A stretch of 11,597 nucleotides of DNA, taken from assembly GCA_945889565.1 (NCBI GenBank), contig CAMDBZ010000025.1, forward strand, positions 1 to 11,597. The letters run 5' to 3'. Positions 1-6,304 of the stretch are shown here, piece by piece. This stretch comes from Thermoflexus hugenholtzii JAD2. Lineage in GTDB: Bacteria; Chloroflexota; Dehalococcoidia; UBA2979. The notes under the pieces were generated by a model. That model was not told the DNA's origin. It did not search any database and worked only from the letters and a program-made list of their open reading frames with translations. Position 1 is the first letter of the stretch. The number at the start of each line of letters is the position of its first letter. Both the position numbers and the translations under genes were made by a program.

Positions 1-512
1 TGGCGCGCGTGGCGCAGCAGCGCGGGCGCCGACTCGCCCAGCGGGAGCGCGACGACGCGGCGGCCGGTGGCGGCGAGGGCGGCGTGCCGCTCCGCGCTCG
101 CGCCGTGTGCGAGGTACACGAGCGCCTCGAAATCGCGCGCGGTGAAGAAGGCGCGCTCGAGCGGGAGGTCGCCGGAGGCGGAGAGCACGGCGGCGGTCGG
201 CGTCGTGGGCTGGCCGCGCGCGGTGCGGCGTGCCTCGAGCGCGGGGTCGTCGAGGCGCGACGAGGCGCCGTTCGTGCGCAGCGTGCCGGCACCGACGAGG
301 ATGACGTCGGCGTGTGAGCGCAGCTCACGCATCAGCCGCTGGTCCACGTCGGAGCCGAGGCCGCGCTCGGTGTCGCCGACCACGACCTTGCCATCGAGCG
401 AGCGCACCATGTTCACGATCACGTACGGGCGATCGGCGGGCGGCGCGGGGAAGCTCAGCGCGGCGTAGTCCGGCGTTCCGTACGCGATCGGTGCAGGCGC
501 TGTGCCGGTCAG
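1..512 (-). CDS. RibD C-terminal-type (dihydrofolate reductase-like) reductase, 3' end cut by window edge
   Basis: About 170 codons are visible and the frame runs off the left edge without a stop. The translation contains NMVRSLDGKVV, then RLMRELRSHADVILVGAGT followed by LRTNGASSRLDDP. This is the pattern of the RibD C-terminal/DHFR-like NADPH reductase fold: an N-x-x-x-S-x-DGK strand and turn, then a D-x-I-L-V-GAGT nucleotide-binding strand. In riboflavin synthesis this domain reduces 5-amino-6-(phosphoribosylamino)uracil. Stand-alone copies without the deaminase domain, as here, often have unknown substrates. The start is uncertain. Family-like sequence (PPADRPYV) precedes the first ATG (410), and GTG codons lie at 422 and 416. 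The frame is open back to CTG 512, which overlaps the stop of the upstream thioredoxin gene as CTGA. I give 512 as the outer limit. It is the last visible gene of the minus-strand run. Confidence 0.8.
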   Translation of the reverse strand, partial: MTGTAPAPIAYGTPDYAALSFPAPPADRPYVIVNMVRSLDGKVVVGDTERGLGSDVDQRLMRELRSHADVILVGAGTLRTNGASSRLDDPALEARRTARGQPTTPTAAVLSASGDLPLERAFFTARDFEALVYLAHGASAERHAALAATGRRVVALPLGESAPALLRHAR

Positions 513-1489
513 TTGCCGAGCAAGCGCCGGAGCGCTGCCTCCACCTCCTCGGCGGAGGTGATGCCCTCGAACTTCGCGGCGACCTTGCCGGAGCCATCGA
601 CGAGGAAGAGGTAGGGCTCGGTGGTGAGGCCCCACTGCTCGAGCTCGGGGATGGCGACGAGGCGGCCCTGGCGCGCCTGCGCGAGGTCGTACGGCTCGAT
701 GTGCAGGAACAGCACGCGTCCGGCGTAGCGCTCCGCGAGCGGCGCGACCACGGAGTCGACGACGGGGCCGCAGAAGCGCGTGCGACAGAACGCGGGCGTG
801 GCGAACGCGACAAGCGAGGGTTTGCCGCTCGCGATCGCCTCGGCGACGGTGAGCTCGTGCAGCGCGGGGCGCGGCGGGTTCGAGGAGTCGATCTCGGCGA
901 TGTCGCGCACGTCGCGCAGCACGCGTTGCGTGCTGCGTGGAACCGCGGCGCCGATCGCGGGCTCGCTCGTCTTCTCTTGCACGAAGAAGCGCGTGCGCAG
1001 CGTGTGCTCCTTGTCGGCGGTGCGCACCGCGAGCTCTGCGCCCCACCATTCGCCGCGCGCGAGGTCTACGTTGGCGACGTAGACGGTGGCCACGGGATCC
1101 GTGTGGGTCTCGGTCTTGCCGTCGTGCGTGTGCGTCTCCGTTTCCTCGAGCGCCACGCGCGTGAGGTCGAAGCGGCCGGCCTCGGTCGGCTTGTCGCCCT
1201 CGAGCGTGACGAGGCGCAGCGCGCCCGCCGCGTCGTGCACGAGCCCGCCGTCGCGGTCGAAGAGCCCGAAGCCGAGGCGCGCCGGGCCAGCGCCGACCTG
1301 CGCGTTGATCAGCGACGCGGTGAACGGCTGCGCCTGGGAGACGCGCCCGAGCGTCGCCGCGTCCCAGCCGTCGCTGCCGCTCTCGCCGCCCCCGCACGCG
1401 CTCGACAGCGCGAGCACGCCGCCGAGCAGCGCGACTGCGCCGAGCAGCGGAGGCCGCCGAGCCGCAAGCCGTCGCGGGTCGAGTCGCAT
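509..1489 (-). CDS. Secreted, probably lipidated thioredoxin-fold protein with CX4C motif
   Basis: The 326-residue protein starts at ATG 1489 behind a good ribosome binding site (GGAGG, about 5 nt upstream). Residues 1-31 form a signal peptide: Arg-rich start, hydrophobic core LLGAVALLGGVLAL, then SSAC with Cys32 as a possible lipidation site. The lipobox is imperfect, with Ser at -3. Residues about 55-170 look like a beta-sandwich domain. It holds a His/Thr/Glu-rich stretch at 116-131 (His120, 122, 129) that could bind metal. Residues about 205-326 are a thioredoxin fold: VAFATPAFC, the cysteine pair Cys235 and Cys240 separated by four residues and followed by GP, and the cis-Pro region EPYLFLVDGSGK with Pro292. 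A disulfide or metal-handling role outside the membrane is inferred; the substrate is unknown. It lies 113 bp downstream of the YibE/F gene, and its stop overlaps the earliest possible start of the reductase gene. Confidence 0.88.
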   Translation of the reverse strand: MRLDPRRLAARRPPLLGAVALLGGVLALSSACGGGESGSDGWDAATLGRVSQAQPFTASLINAQVGAGPARLGFGLFDRDGGLVHDAAGALRLVTLEGDKPTEAGRFDLTRVALEETETHTHDGKTETHTDPVATVYVANVDLARGEWWGAELAVRTADKEHTLRTRFFVQEKTSEPAIGAAVPRSTQRVLRDVRDIAEIDSSNPPRPALHELTVAEAIASGKPSLVAFATPAFCRTRFCGPVVDSVVAPLAERYAGRVLFLHIEPYDLAQARQGRLVAIPELEQWGLTTEPYLFLVDGSGKVAAKFEGITSAEEVEAALRRLLGN

Positions 1490-1566
1490 GGTGCCTCCAC
1501 GATGCCCGGGCGCGCAGGGCGTTCGCCATGGGTCGGGCCGCGGGGGGAGCGCTGCCGAGATGTCCC

Positions 1567-1572
1567 AGTGTA
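1567..1572 (-). promoter_or_regulatory. Possible -10 element for the thioredoxin-like gene
   Basis: The minus strand reads TACACT here, 4 of 6 matches to TATAAT including the key A2 and T6. It lies in the 113-bp gap after the YibE/F gene and would give a leader of roughly 70 nt. No convincing -35 box sits 16-18 bp upstream, so this is a weak call. The same hexamer appears in the RRM gene leader at 3690-3695. Confidence 0.22.
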
Positions 1573-1602
1573 CGGCAGCCGCCGCCGGCGAGCAGCCGCG
1601 CG

Positions 1603-2766
1603 CTACGCGGGTTCCGCGGCCGCGCCGCTTCCCGAGTCGCGTCCCGCCCCGAAGCGCGCCGCGGTGTAGGCCGCGAGCGCCGTGGTGAGCGGGACCGCCG
1701 CGACGATGCCGAGGCTGCCGACGAGCGTGCGCACGATCTCGGCGGCGACGTACTCGCGGTGCAGCTGGAGCAGCAGTGACTCGCCCTGTGCGGCGAGCAG
1801 CATCAGGAGCGGCAGCGCGGCGCCGGCGTAGGCGAGCACGAGCGTGTTCACGGTGGCGGCGATGTGGTCGCGGCCGATGCGCATGGCGCGGCGGTACAGC
1901 TCGCGCGCGGGCAGCGCGGGGTTCGCGTCGCGCAGCTCGAACACGGCGGAGGCCTGCGCGATCGTCACGTCGTCCAGCACGCCCAGCGCGCCGATCACCA
2001 CGCCGGCGAGCAGCAGCCCGGTGGGGGTGATCGCGTGCGTAGAGAGCAGCTGCAACGTGGCGGCCTCCTCGCTCGCCACGCCGCTGAGGCGTGCGGCGCC
2101 GATGACGACCGCGGCGAGTAGCGCGGTCAGCGTGAGGGAGGCGCAGGTCCCAGCGAGCGCGACGGCCGCCTTGCGGTCCGCGCCGTGCGTGAGGTAGAGC
2201 GTGGCGCCGATGATCGCCGCCGCGCCCGTGACTGCGATGAGCACCGGGTCGTGGCCGGAGAGGATGCCCGGCACGATGTAGCGCCAGATCACGAGCCCGC
2301 TCGCGGCGAGGCCGAGCAGCGACCACGCGCCGGTCATGCGGCCGATCACCAGCACGGACAGCCCGAACGCGAGCGCAAGCGCCGCGAGCGGCAGCGGTCG
2401 CCGACGGTCGCTCACGTAGTAGGTGGGGCCGTCCGGGCCGGGCGTGCGGGTGACCAGCACCTCGTCGCCCGCTTCGAGGGCGAGCGTGCCGATGTCACCG
2501 GCGAGCCGCGTGCTCTCGATGCGCACGGTGGTGCCGTCGGTCTCGATGAGCAGGACCTCGTGCTCGACATCGCCGCGCGGCGACGGCCGGCGCTCGCGCG
2601 ACTCGACGGCGGCGACGCGGCCGGCGAGCAACGTGCCCGCGTCGGAGGCCGCGCGATCGATGTGGAAGCCCGCGACCGCGGGCACGACCACGGTCAGCAG
2701 CACGAGCGTCACGGCGACGCCCCAGAGCACGAACCACCGCCCGAGCGAGGGCAGGCGCGGTCGCAT
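1603..2766 (-). CDS. YibE/F family multi-pass membrane protein
   Basis: The 387-residue protein matches the YibE/F family in layout and signature. It has one N-terminal membrane segment (about 11-33), then an extracytoplasmic beta-rich domain (about 42-120) with an EAGDEVLV turn. A bundle of about seven hydrophobic segments follows, at about 125-142, 146-166, 174-193, 199-224, 247-268, 302-326 and 345-370. The family hallmark is clear: GALGVLDDVTIAQASAVFELR (about 259-279), then RAMRIGRDHIAATVNTLVLAY (about 293-313). The Asp pair 265-266 and Asp300-His301 fall in or beside membrane segments. The biochemical role of the family is not established; transport or envelope maintenance is a guess. 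ATG 2766 is preceded by GAGG at 9 nt. It is the middle gene of the sortase, YibE/F and thioredoxin run. Confidence 0.93.
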   Translation of the reverse strand: MRPRLPSLGRWFVLWGVAVTLVLLTVVVPAVAGFHIDRAASDAGTLLAGRVAAVESRERRPSPRGDVEHEVLLIETDGTTVRIESTRLAGDIGTLALEAGDEVLVTRTPGPDGPTYYVSDRRRPLPLAALALAFGLSVLVIGRMTGAWSLLGLAASGLVIWRYIVPGILSGHDPVLIAVTGAAAIIGATLYLTHGADRKAAVALAGTCASLTLTALLAAVVIGAARLSGVASEEAATLQLLSTHAITPTGLLLAGVVIGALGVLDDVTIAQASAVFELRDANPALPARELYRRAMRIGRDHIAATVNTLVLAYAGAALPLLMLLAAQGESLLLQLHREYVAAEIVRTLVGSLGIVAAVPLTTALAAYTAARFGAGRDSGSGAAAEPA

Positions 2767-2796
2767 TCGCAGCAGCCTCGATTTCAGGCGTGCTGC

Positions 2797-2814
2797 GCGC
2801 GTCGCGGGACGCGC
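2797..2814 (-). terminator. GC hairpin between sortase and YibE/F genes
   Basis: Perfect 7-bp stem (GCGCGTC 2797-2803 with GACGCGC 2808-2814) and a four-base loop, 17 bases past the sortase stop and 31 bases before the YibE/F start. No T-tract follows on the minus strand, so it may be a weak terminator, an attenuator or an mRNA-processing or stability hairpin. Confidence 0.35.
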
Positions 2815-2830
2815 CGCGGGCGGCGGCGCA

Positions 2831-3571
2831 TCAGGAGCGCAGCGCGCGCACGATGGTGCGGTGCGTGTACGTGCGGGTCGCGTCGTCGAAGCCGCCGCCG
2901 CAGGTGATCAGCGTGATCGCCTCGGGGTCGACGTCGGACGTCATGATCGCGGCCCAGTTCTCGAGCTTGGCGTTGGTCTCGCGCACCCAGATCACGTGGT
3001 AGCGGTAGGTGCGGGCCCCGACGGTGACCTCGATGGTGTCGCCTTCGCCGACCTGCGCGAGCTGGTAGAAGATGCCGGGGCCGAGGTAGCGCACGCCCGC
3101 GTACTCGAGGAACGCGTTGCGGTCCACGTGGCCGGCGAAGATCGCGTTGCCGCCCCCGCCGGGCATGCCGCCGTAGCCTGGCCAGCCAGCGAAGTCATAC
3201 AGGGTCACGTCGCTCGGGCCGATCGGGTCGGCGAGCTGGCCGTCGGCGGGGACGATGCGGCGGCCGACCGGCGCGTCGATGCCGAGCGCGGGGATGCGCA
3301 GGCGGCCGTAGTTCGCGTCGCGCGGGTCGCCGTAGCGCTCGCGCAGCTCCTCCAGGCTGCGCACAACGGGGGCGTCTCCGGCCTCGGCGCCGGCGGCGGC
3401 CGCGGTGGCGCCGGCGCCGGCGCGCTGCGACTGCCACGGCTGGAGCCACAGCGCGAGCGCGGCGACGACAGCCAGCGCGCCTGCGAGCGCGAGCACCAGC
3501 GGCAGCCGCCCGGGGGAGACGGTGGGGCGACCGGGCGCGCCCGGCGCCCGGCGTGAGGGTTGTTCAGGCAT
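2831..3571 (-). CDS. Class F/E-type sortase (cysteine transpeptidase)
   Basis: The 246-residue protein has a short basic N-terminus, one membrane anchor (about 22-43), an Ala/Gly-rich linker and a sortase beta-barrel from about residue 85. The catalytic triad is readable: His148 in FAGHVD, Cys224 in LITCGGGFD, and an Arg 14 residues later (Arg238 in YTHRTIVRA). The TCGG-x-FD signature after the active-site Cys is closer to class F than to classes A or B; E/F is the safest label. Sortases cut a C-terminal LPXTG-like motif and join the protein to peptidoglycan or a pilin. No LPXTG-type substrate, pilin or second sortase is encoded in this window, so it is probably a housekeeping enzyme with substrates elsewhere. 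The only purine-rich motif (GAGAGAGGT) lies about 15 nt before ATG 3571, which is far, so the exact start is less sure than the gene. Confidence 0.93.
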   Translation of the reverse strand: MPEQPSRRAPGAPGRPTVSPGRLPLVLALAGALAVVAALALWLQPWQSQRAGAGATAAAAGAEAGDAPVVRSLEELRERYGDPRDANYGRLRIPALGIDAPVGRRIVPADGQLADPIGPSDVTLYDFAGWPGYGGMPGGGGNAIFAGHVDRNAFLEYAGVRYLGPGIFYQLAQVGEGDTIEVTVGARTYRYHVIWVRETNAKLENWAAIMTSDVDPEAITLITCGGGFDDATRTYTHRTIVRALRS

Positions 3572-3689
3572 GACGGTACCGCAGCTACCTCTCTCGTTGT
3601 GCTGCCGTCCCGCCCGCGCTCAACCTTACGTGCGCAGAATCGCACGCGGAAGTGGCGGCGCCGTACACACGGGCGGGTCGCGGGCCCGG

Positions 3690-3695
3690 TACACT
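3690..3695 (+). promoter_or_regulatory. Possible -10 element for the RRM protein gene
   Basis: TACACT followed by TTTT, one of few A/T-containing islands in the 254-bp divergent gap. It would give a leader of about 125 nt containing the two hairpins at 3771-3810. No recognisable -35 box is present. Confidence 0.22.
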
Positions 3696-3770
3696 TTTGG
3701 GAGGCCGAGTACGCGGCCGTTTGCGGCGGGATAACGTCGCAACGCGTAAGTGCTCCGCCGTCCATGGGGG

Positions 3771-3810
3771 CCGCGCGAGCGCGCGGCGGCGGTAGGCCGG
3801 TAGAGCCGGC
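3771..3810 (+). promoter_or_regulatory. Two tandem hairpins in the RRM gene leader
   Basis: The first is CCGCGCG (3771-3777) with CGCGCGG (3780-3786). The second is GCCGG (3796-3800), a TAGAG loop, and CCGGC (3806-3810). The second ends two bases before the ribosome binding site GGGAGAAG (3813-3820). Leader structure next to the site suggests control of translation or mRNA stability, possibly by temperature or by the RRM protein itself. That role is inferred from position only, and such GC stems arise readily in DNA of this composition. Confidence 0.4.
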
Positions 3811-3825
3811 GTGGGAGAAGTGGTA

Positions 3826-4167
3826 GTGAACCAGCGGATCTATGTGGGTAACCTCCCGTTCAGCGCGCGGGAGGAAGACGTGCGCGCGCTGTTTGCGCAG
3901 TACGGCGAGGTTGCGTCCGTCGCGCTGCCGACGGACCGCGAGACGGGCCGGCCGCGCGGGTTCGGCTTCGTGGAGATGTCCGTCGAGGACGCCGCGAAGG
4001 CCATCGACGCGCTGAACGGGCGCGACTTCGGCGGCCGCGCGCTGAACGTGAACGAGGCGCGCGAGCGCGCCAGCGGCGGCGGCGGGTACGGGGGCGGCGG
4101 TGGCGGTTACGGCGGCGGCGGCGGGCGCGGCGGGTCGGACTACGGCTCCCGCGACTACAACCGCTAG
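3826..4167 (+). CDS. Single-RRM glycine-rich RNA-binding protein
   Basis: The 113-residue protein consists of one RNA recognition motif (about 4-80) and a low-complexity tail. RNP2 is IYVGNL (5-10) and RNP1 is RGFGFVEM (44-51), with the aromatic residues that stack on RNA bases in place. Residues 83-113 are almost all Gly with regularly spaced Tyr, then Arg, Ser and Asp, ending RDYNR. This matches the bacterial Rbp family known from cyanobacteria and other phyla, where members are often cold-induced and act as RNA chaperones or in mRNA localisation; the role in this organism is unknown. I start at GTG 3826 because GGGAGAAG (3813-3820) is correctly placed 5-8 nt before it. An earlier in-frame GTG at 3811 would put that site inside the gene. 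It is transcribed alone, away from the sortase gene. Confidence 0.93.
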   Translation: MNQRIYVGNLPFSAREEDVRALFAQYGEVASVALPTDRETGRPRGFGFVEMSVEDAAKAIDALNGRDFGGRALNVNEARERASGGGGYGGGGGGYGGGGGRGGSDYGSRDYNR

Positions 4168-4187
4168 CGGCGCCGGCGGTGCGCCGC
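4167..4187 (+). terminator. GC hairpin directly after the RRM gene
   Basis: GCGGCGC (4167-4173) pairs perfectly with GCGCCGC (4181-4187) around a 7-base loop, beginning at the last base of the stop codon. There is no T-tract, as is common for presumed terminators in high-GC genomes. It separates the RRM gene from the riboswitch transcript. Confidence 0.45.
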
Positions 4188-4196
4188 GCGTGCGGA

Positions 4197-4225
4197 TTGA
4201 CGCAGGGGTGCCGGTTCGCCACCCT
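4197..4225 (+). promoter_or_regulatory. Candidate sigma-70-type promoter for the riboswitch transcript
   Basis: TTGACG (4197-4202) matches five of six bases of the -35 consensus. Seventeen bases later CACCCT (4220-4225) sits at the -10 position and is a poor match. The predicted start, near 4232, falls just before the first riboswitch stem (4247), which is where a promoter is expected. The weak -10 keeps confidence low. Confidence 0.35.
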
Positions 4226-4245
4226 GAGGGGGTAGGAGTCGCGTA

Positions 4246-4396
4246 GTACGCCTAGTTCCCCGGTACCGCCGGGGAAACGGGGGACCCAACTGAGGGGGGC
4301 GAATCTCTCGTCCGGCGCCGCCGCAGGGCAGCGCACAGCGAGTGAGCGGCAGCTTCCGCCGTAGCCCGTCAGCTAACCCCGTCGGCGTAGGAAGAA
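4246..4396 (+). ncRNA. c-di-AMP riboswitch (ydaO/yuaA type)
   Basis: The conserved boxes of this class occur in order and at normal spacing. A P1 5' strand TACGCC (4247-4252) pairs with the 3' strand GGCGTA (4384-4389). A hairpin TTCCCCGG/CCGGGGAA (4256-4263 with 4269-4276) follows P1. Next come ACGGGGGACCCA (4277-4288) and GGGGCGAATC (4296-4305). A variable region contains GGGC (4326-4329), which can pair with GCCC (4364-4367). The hallmark CCCGTCAGCTAACC (4365-4378) lies just before the closing strand. I compared this from memory with the thermophile aptamer used for crystal structures, which has the same box order. The class binds two c-di-AMP molecules and usually turns expression off. 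Here it lies in the leader of the glycosyltransferase gene, ending about 25 bases before its start. There is no terminator-like hairpin with a T-run, so control of translation initiation is more likely. Confidence 0.92.
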
Positions 4397-4419
4397 CCTC
4401 GCATGCGAGGGGATTTCCT
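4389..4419 (+). promoter_or_regulatory. Hairpin hiding the glycosyltransferase ribosome binding site (likely expression platform)
   Basis: The inner stem is CCTCG (4397-4401) with CGAGG (4406-4410) around CATG, part of the palindrome at 4397-4410. An outer stem AGGAA (4389-4393) with TTCCT (4415-4419) extends it to the base before GTG 4420. The Shine-Dalgarno GAGGGG (4407-4412) is inside the structure. A4389 is shared with the 3' strand of riboswitch P1, giving physical contact between aptamer and platform. The CCCC at 4377-4380 could instead pair with the GGGG of the Shine-Dalgarno in another state. The switching mechanism is inferred. Confidence 0.6.
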
Positions 4420-6240
4420 GTGGCCGTGCTCGTCGGCGACCCCGCCTCGATCGTTGTTCCGGCGCTGCGTGCGGACCGCGGGTGGCTCGATCGCCTCGGG
4501 CGGGCACTGCCGCTGGCGTCGTCCGTGTTTCTTGCCTCAGCGCTCGTGTGGGCGCCGCTGAACCGCTACACCGCGCTCGTGCTCGCGCTGTCGCTCACCG
4601 GGTTCTTCGGCTACTGGCTGTTGCGCTCCTACTCCGTCGCGATCGCGTGCATCGTCGGCCTGCGGCGCATCTCGCGCTGGCAGCGTACTGACTGGCGTGC
4701 GCGCTTCGATGCGTGGTCCGCGACGCACCCGAGCGAGCCGTGGAGCTGGCCGCGACACGTGGTGATCATCCCGAATTACCTCGAGCCAGAGGCGGAGCTG
4801 CGTCGCACGCTGGACTCGCTCGCCGCGCAGGCGAACGCCGACCAGGTGATCGTGGTGCTCGGCATGGAGGCGCGGGAGGCGGGGGTGGAGCGCAAGGCGA
4901 CGCGGCTGCTGCTGGAATATCGCGAACGCTTCGCCGACCTGTTCGCGAGCTACCACCCGGCGGGCCTGCCGGGCGAAGTGGCCGGCAAGGGCTCGAACGA
5001 GGCGTGGGCGGCGCGCGAGACGTTCGAGCGGCTGCGCCTGGACGTCGGGCGGTCGCTGCGGCGCTACACGGTCACCAGCTGCGATGCGGACGCCGTGTTC
5101 CATCCGCAGCACTTCGCGGCGCTGAACTTCCTGTTCCTGACCGCGAGCGATCGCTATCGGACGTTCTGGCAGCCGGCGATCTTCAACTCGAATAACATCT
5201 GGGAGGTGCCGGCGCCGCTGCGCATCCCGGACGGGCTGTCCGGGATCAACCGGCTGGCCAACATGGTGCTGCCGCTGAGCGTGAAGTTCCCCACTTCGTG
5301 CTACTCGCTCAGCTGGGAGCTGCTGCAGGCAGTGGACTACTGGGACGAGGAGGTAATCCCGGAGGACTGGCACCTCTACCTCAAGGCGTGCTTCACGCTG
5401 GGCGACCGCGTGCACGTCGAAGCGCTGTACCTGCCGCTGGGCAACGACTGCGTGCGCATGGACGGGAAGCTGTCGACGATGCGCGCGCACTACCGCCAGG
5501 CAGTGCGCCATGCGTGGGGCGCGAGCGACATTCCGTACGCGTGGGGCGCGTGGGCGAACGGGCGGGCGCTGTCGTGGCGGCGCGGTCTGCTGCTCGCGTC
5601 GACGCTGACCAAGGTGCACGTGCTGTGGGCGGCGCAGTGGTACATCGTGACGCTGGGCGTGCTGCTGCCGGCGAAGCTCGCCGGCACGTTCGACGCGCCG
5701 ATGCCGGAGTGGTGGACGCACCGTTATTACGTGCCGGGACCGGGCTGGCACCCCGAGCGCATCGTCGATCCGGGGAGCTGGCTGACGTTGGGCAGCACCG
5801 GACTCATGGAGCCGCGCATGGGACTCAACCTGTGTGGGCTGCTGATCGCCGTGTGCATCGTGCCGCTGCTCGTGCTGATCGTGCTGGAGCTGCGCATGCG
5901 CGGGCCGCGGCCGCCGTTCGTGTCGCGGTTCGCGTATGTGACGCAGCTGGCGATGTGGCCACTGATGGCGCCGATCACGTTCGTGTGGGCCAGCCTGCCT
6001 GCGTTCCACGCGCAGTGGCGCCTGGCGAGCGGCCGTGGCCTCATCTATCGCGTCGCCGAGAAGGGGAGCCGCACGTTCGCCGGGGAGCCGGTACTGCAGG
6101 CGGTGGAGCCGATCGAGGACGACGCGCTGCCTGAGCGCAAGCCCGCGCGGGCGCCCGTGCCCGCGCTCGAGCTCACCGCGATCGAGCTCGCGGCGATCGC
6201 CGCAAGCGGCTCGCTCTCCGGTAACCTGCTCATCCTCTAG
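4420..6240 (+). CDS. Membrane-bound family 2 glycosyltransferase under c-di-AMP riboswitch
   Basis: The 606-residue protein starts at GTG 4420, with GAGGGG 7 nt upstream. An earlier in-frame GTG at 4342 lies inside the riboswitch. Two N-terminal membrane segments (about 32-48 and 51-68) precede a cytoplasmic GT-A domain (about 112-375). It opens with HVVIIPNYLEPEAELRRTLDSL, has the metal and nucleotide-sugar motif DAD (222-224), the acceptor-site motif PEDWH (314-318) with likely catalytic base Asp316, and RQAVRHAWG (359-367), a variant of the QxxRW motif of processive synthases. C-terminal membrane segments lie at about 392-418, 467-490 and 505-526. The tail is Pro/Ala-rich and ends in a hydrophobic stretch (about 584-606). 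The layout resembles hyaluronan, cellulose and chitin-type synthases, so it may build or export an envelope polysaccharide or glycolipid. Sugar donor and product cannot be read from sequence. A universal stress protein gene follows 64 bp downstream. Confidence 0.9.
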   Translation: MAVLVGDPASIVVPALRADRGWLDRLGRALPLASSVFLASALVWAPLNRYTALVLALSLTGFFGYWLLRSYSVAIACIVGLRRISRWQRTDWRARFDAWSATHPSEPWSWPRHVVIIPNYLEPEAELRRTLDSLAAQANADQVIVVLGMEAREAGVERKATRLLLEYRERFADLFASYHPAGLPGEVAGKGSNEAWAARETFERLRLDVGRSLRRYTVTSCDADAVFHPQHFAALNFLFLTASDRYRTFWQPAIFNSNNIWEVPAPLRIPDGLSGINRLANMVLPLSVKFPTSCYSLSWELLQAVDYWDEEVIPEDWHLYLKACFTLGDRVHVEALYLPLGNDCVRMDGKLSTMRAHYRQAVRHAWGASDIPYAWGAWANGRALSWRRGLLLASTLTKVHVLWAAQWYIVTLGVLLPAKLAGTFDAPMPEWWTHRYYVPGPGWHPERIVDPGSWLTLGSTGLMEPRMGLNLCGLLIAVCIVPLLVLIVLELRMRGPRPPFVSRFAYVTQLAMWPLMAPITFVWASLPAFHAQWRLASGRGLIYRVAEKGSRTFAGEPVLQAVEPIEDDALPERKPARAPVPALELTAIELAAIAASGSLSGNLLIL

Positions 6241-6242
6241 GG

Positions 6243-6265
6243 GCCGGCCGCGATCTCGCGCCGGC
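6243..6265 (+). repeat. Bulged GC hairpin between glycosyltransferase and stress protein genes
   Basis: GCCGG-c-CGCG (6243-6252), an ATCT loop, then CGCGCCGGC (6257-6265). This 9-bp stem with one bulged C starts two bases after the stop. No T-tract. It could be a partial terminator or an mRNA-stabilising element; co-transcription of the two genes remains likely because the gap is only 64 bp. Confidence 0.35.
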
Positions 6266-6304
6266 GACGCAGCGGGAGCGGGCGCGTGGCGCCGAGGGGG
6301 GCAG

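Noticed and set aside
314..1669. A plus-strand open frame of about 450 codons
   Set aside because: Antisense to the reductase and thioredoxin-like genes, Arg/Ala-rich with no recognisable domain.
1490..2326. A long upstream extension of the thioredoxin-like gene
   Set aside because: The frame stays open through the YibE/F gene, but that part is an out-of-frame shadow. The signal peptide and ribosome binding site at ATG 1489 mark the real start.
3811..3825. GTG 3811 as the RRM protein start
   Set aside because: It precedes the only good ribosome binding site, which serves GTG 3826, and adds residues not expected before the first RRM strand.
4081..4132. A tandem DNA repeat in the glycine codons of the RRM gene
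   Set aside because: The GGC/GGG runs encode the Gly-rich tail in frame and have no regular longer period; protein composition explains them.
4342..4419. GTG 4342 as the glycosyltransferase start
   Set aside because: It lies within the conserved core of the riboswitch; GTG 4420 has a well-placed Shine-Dalgarno and leaves the aptamer non-coding.
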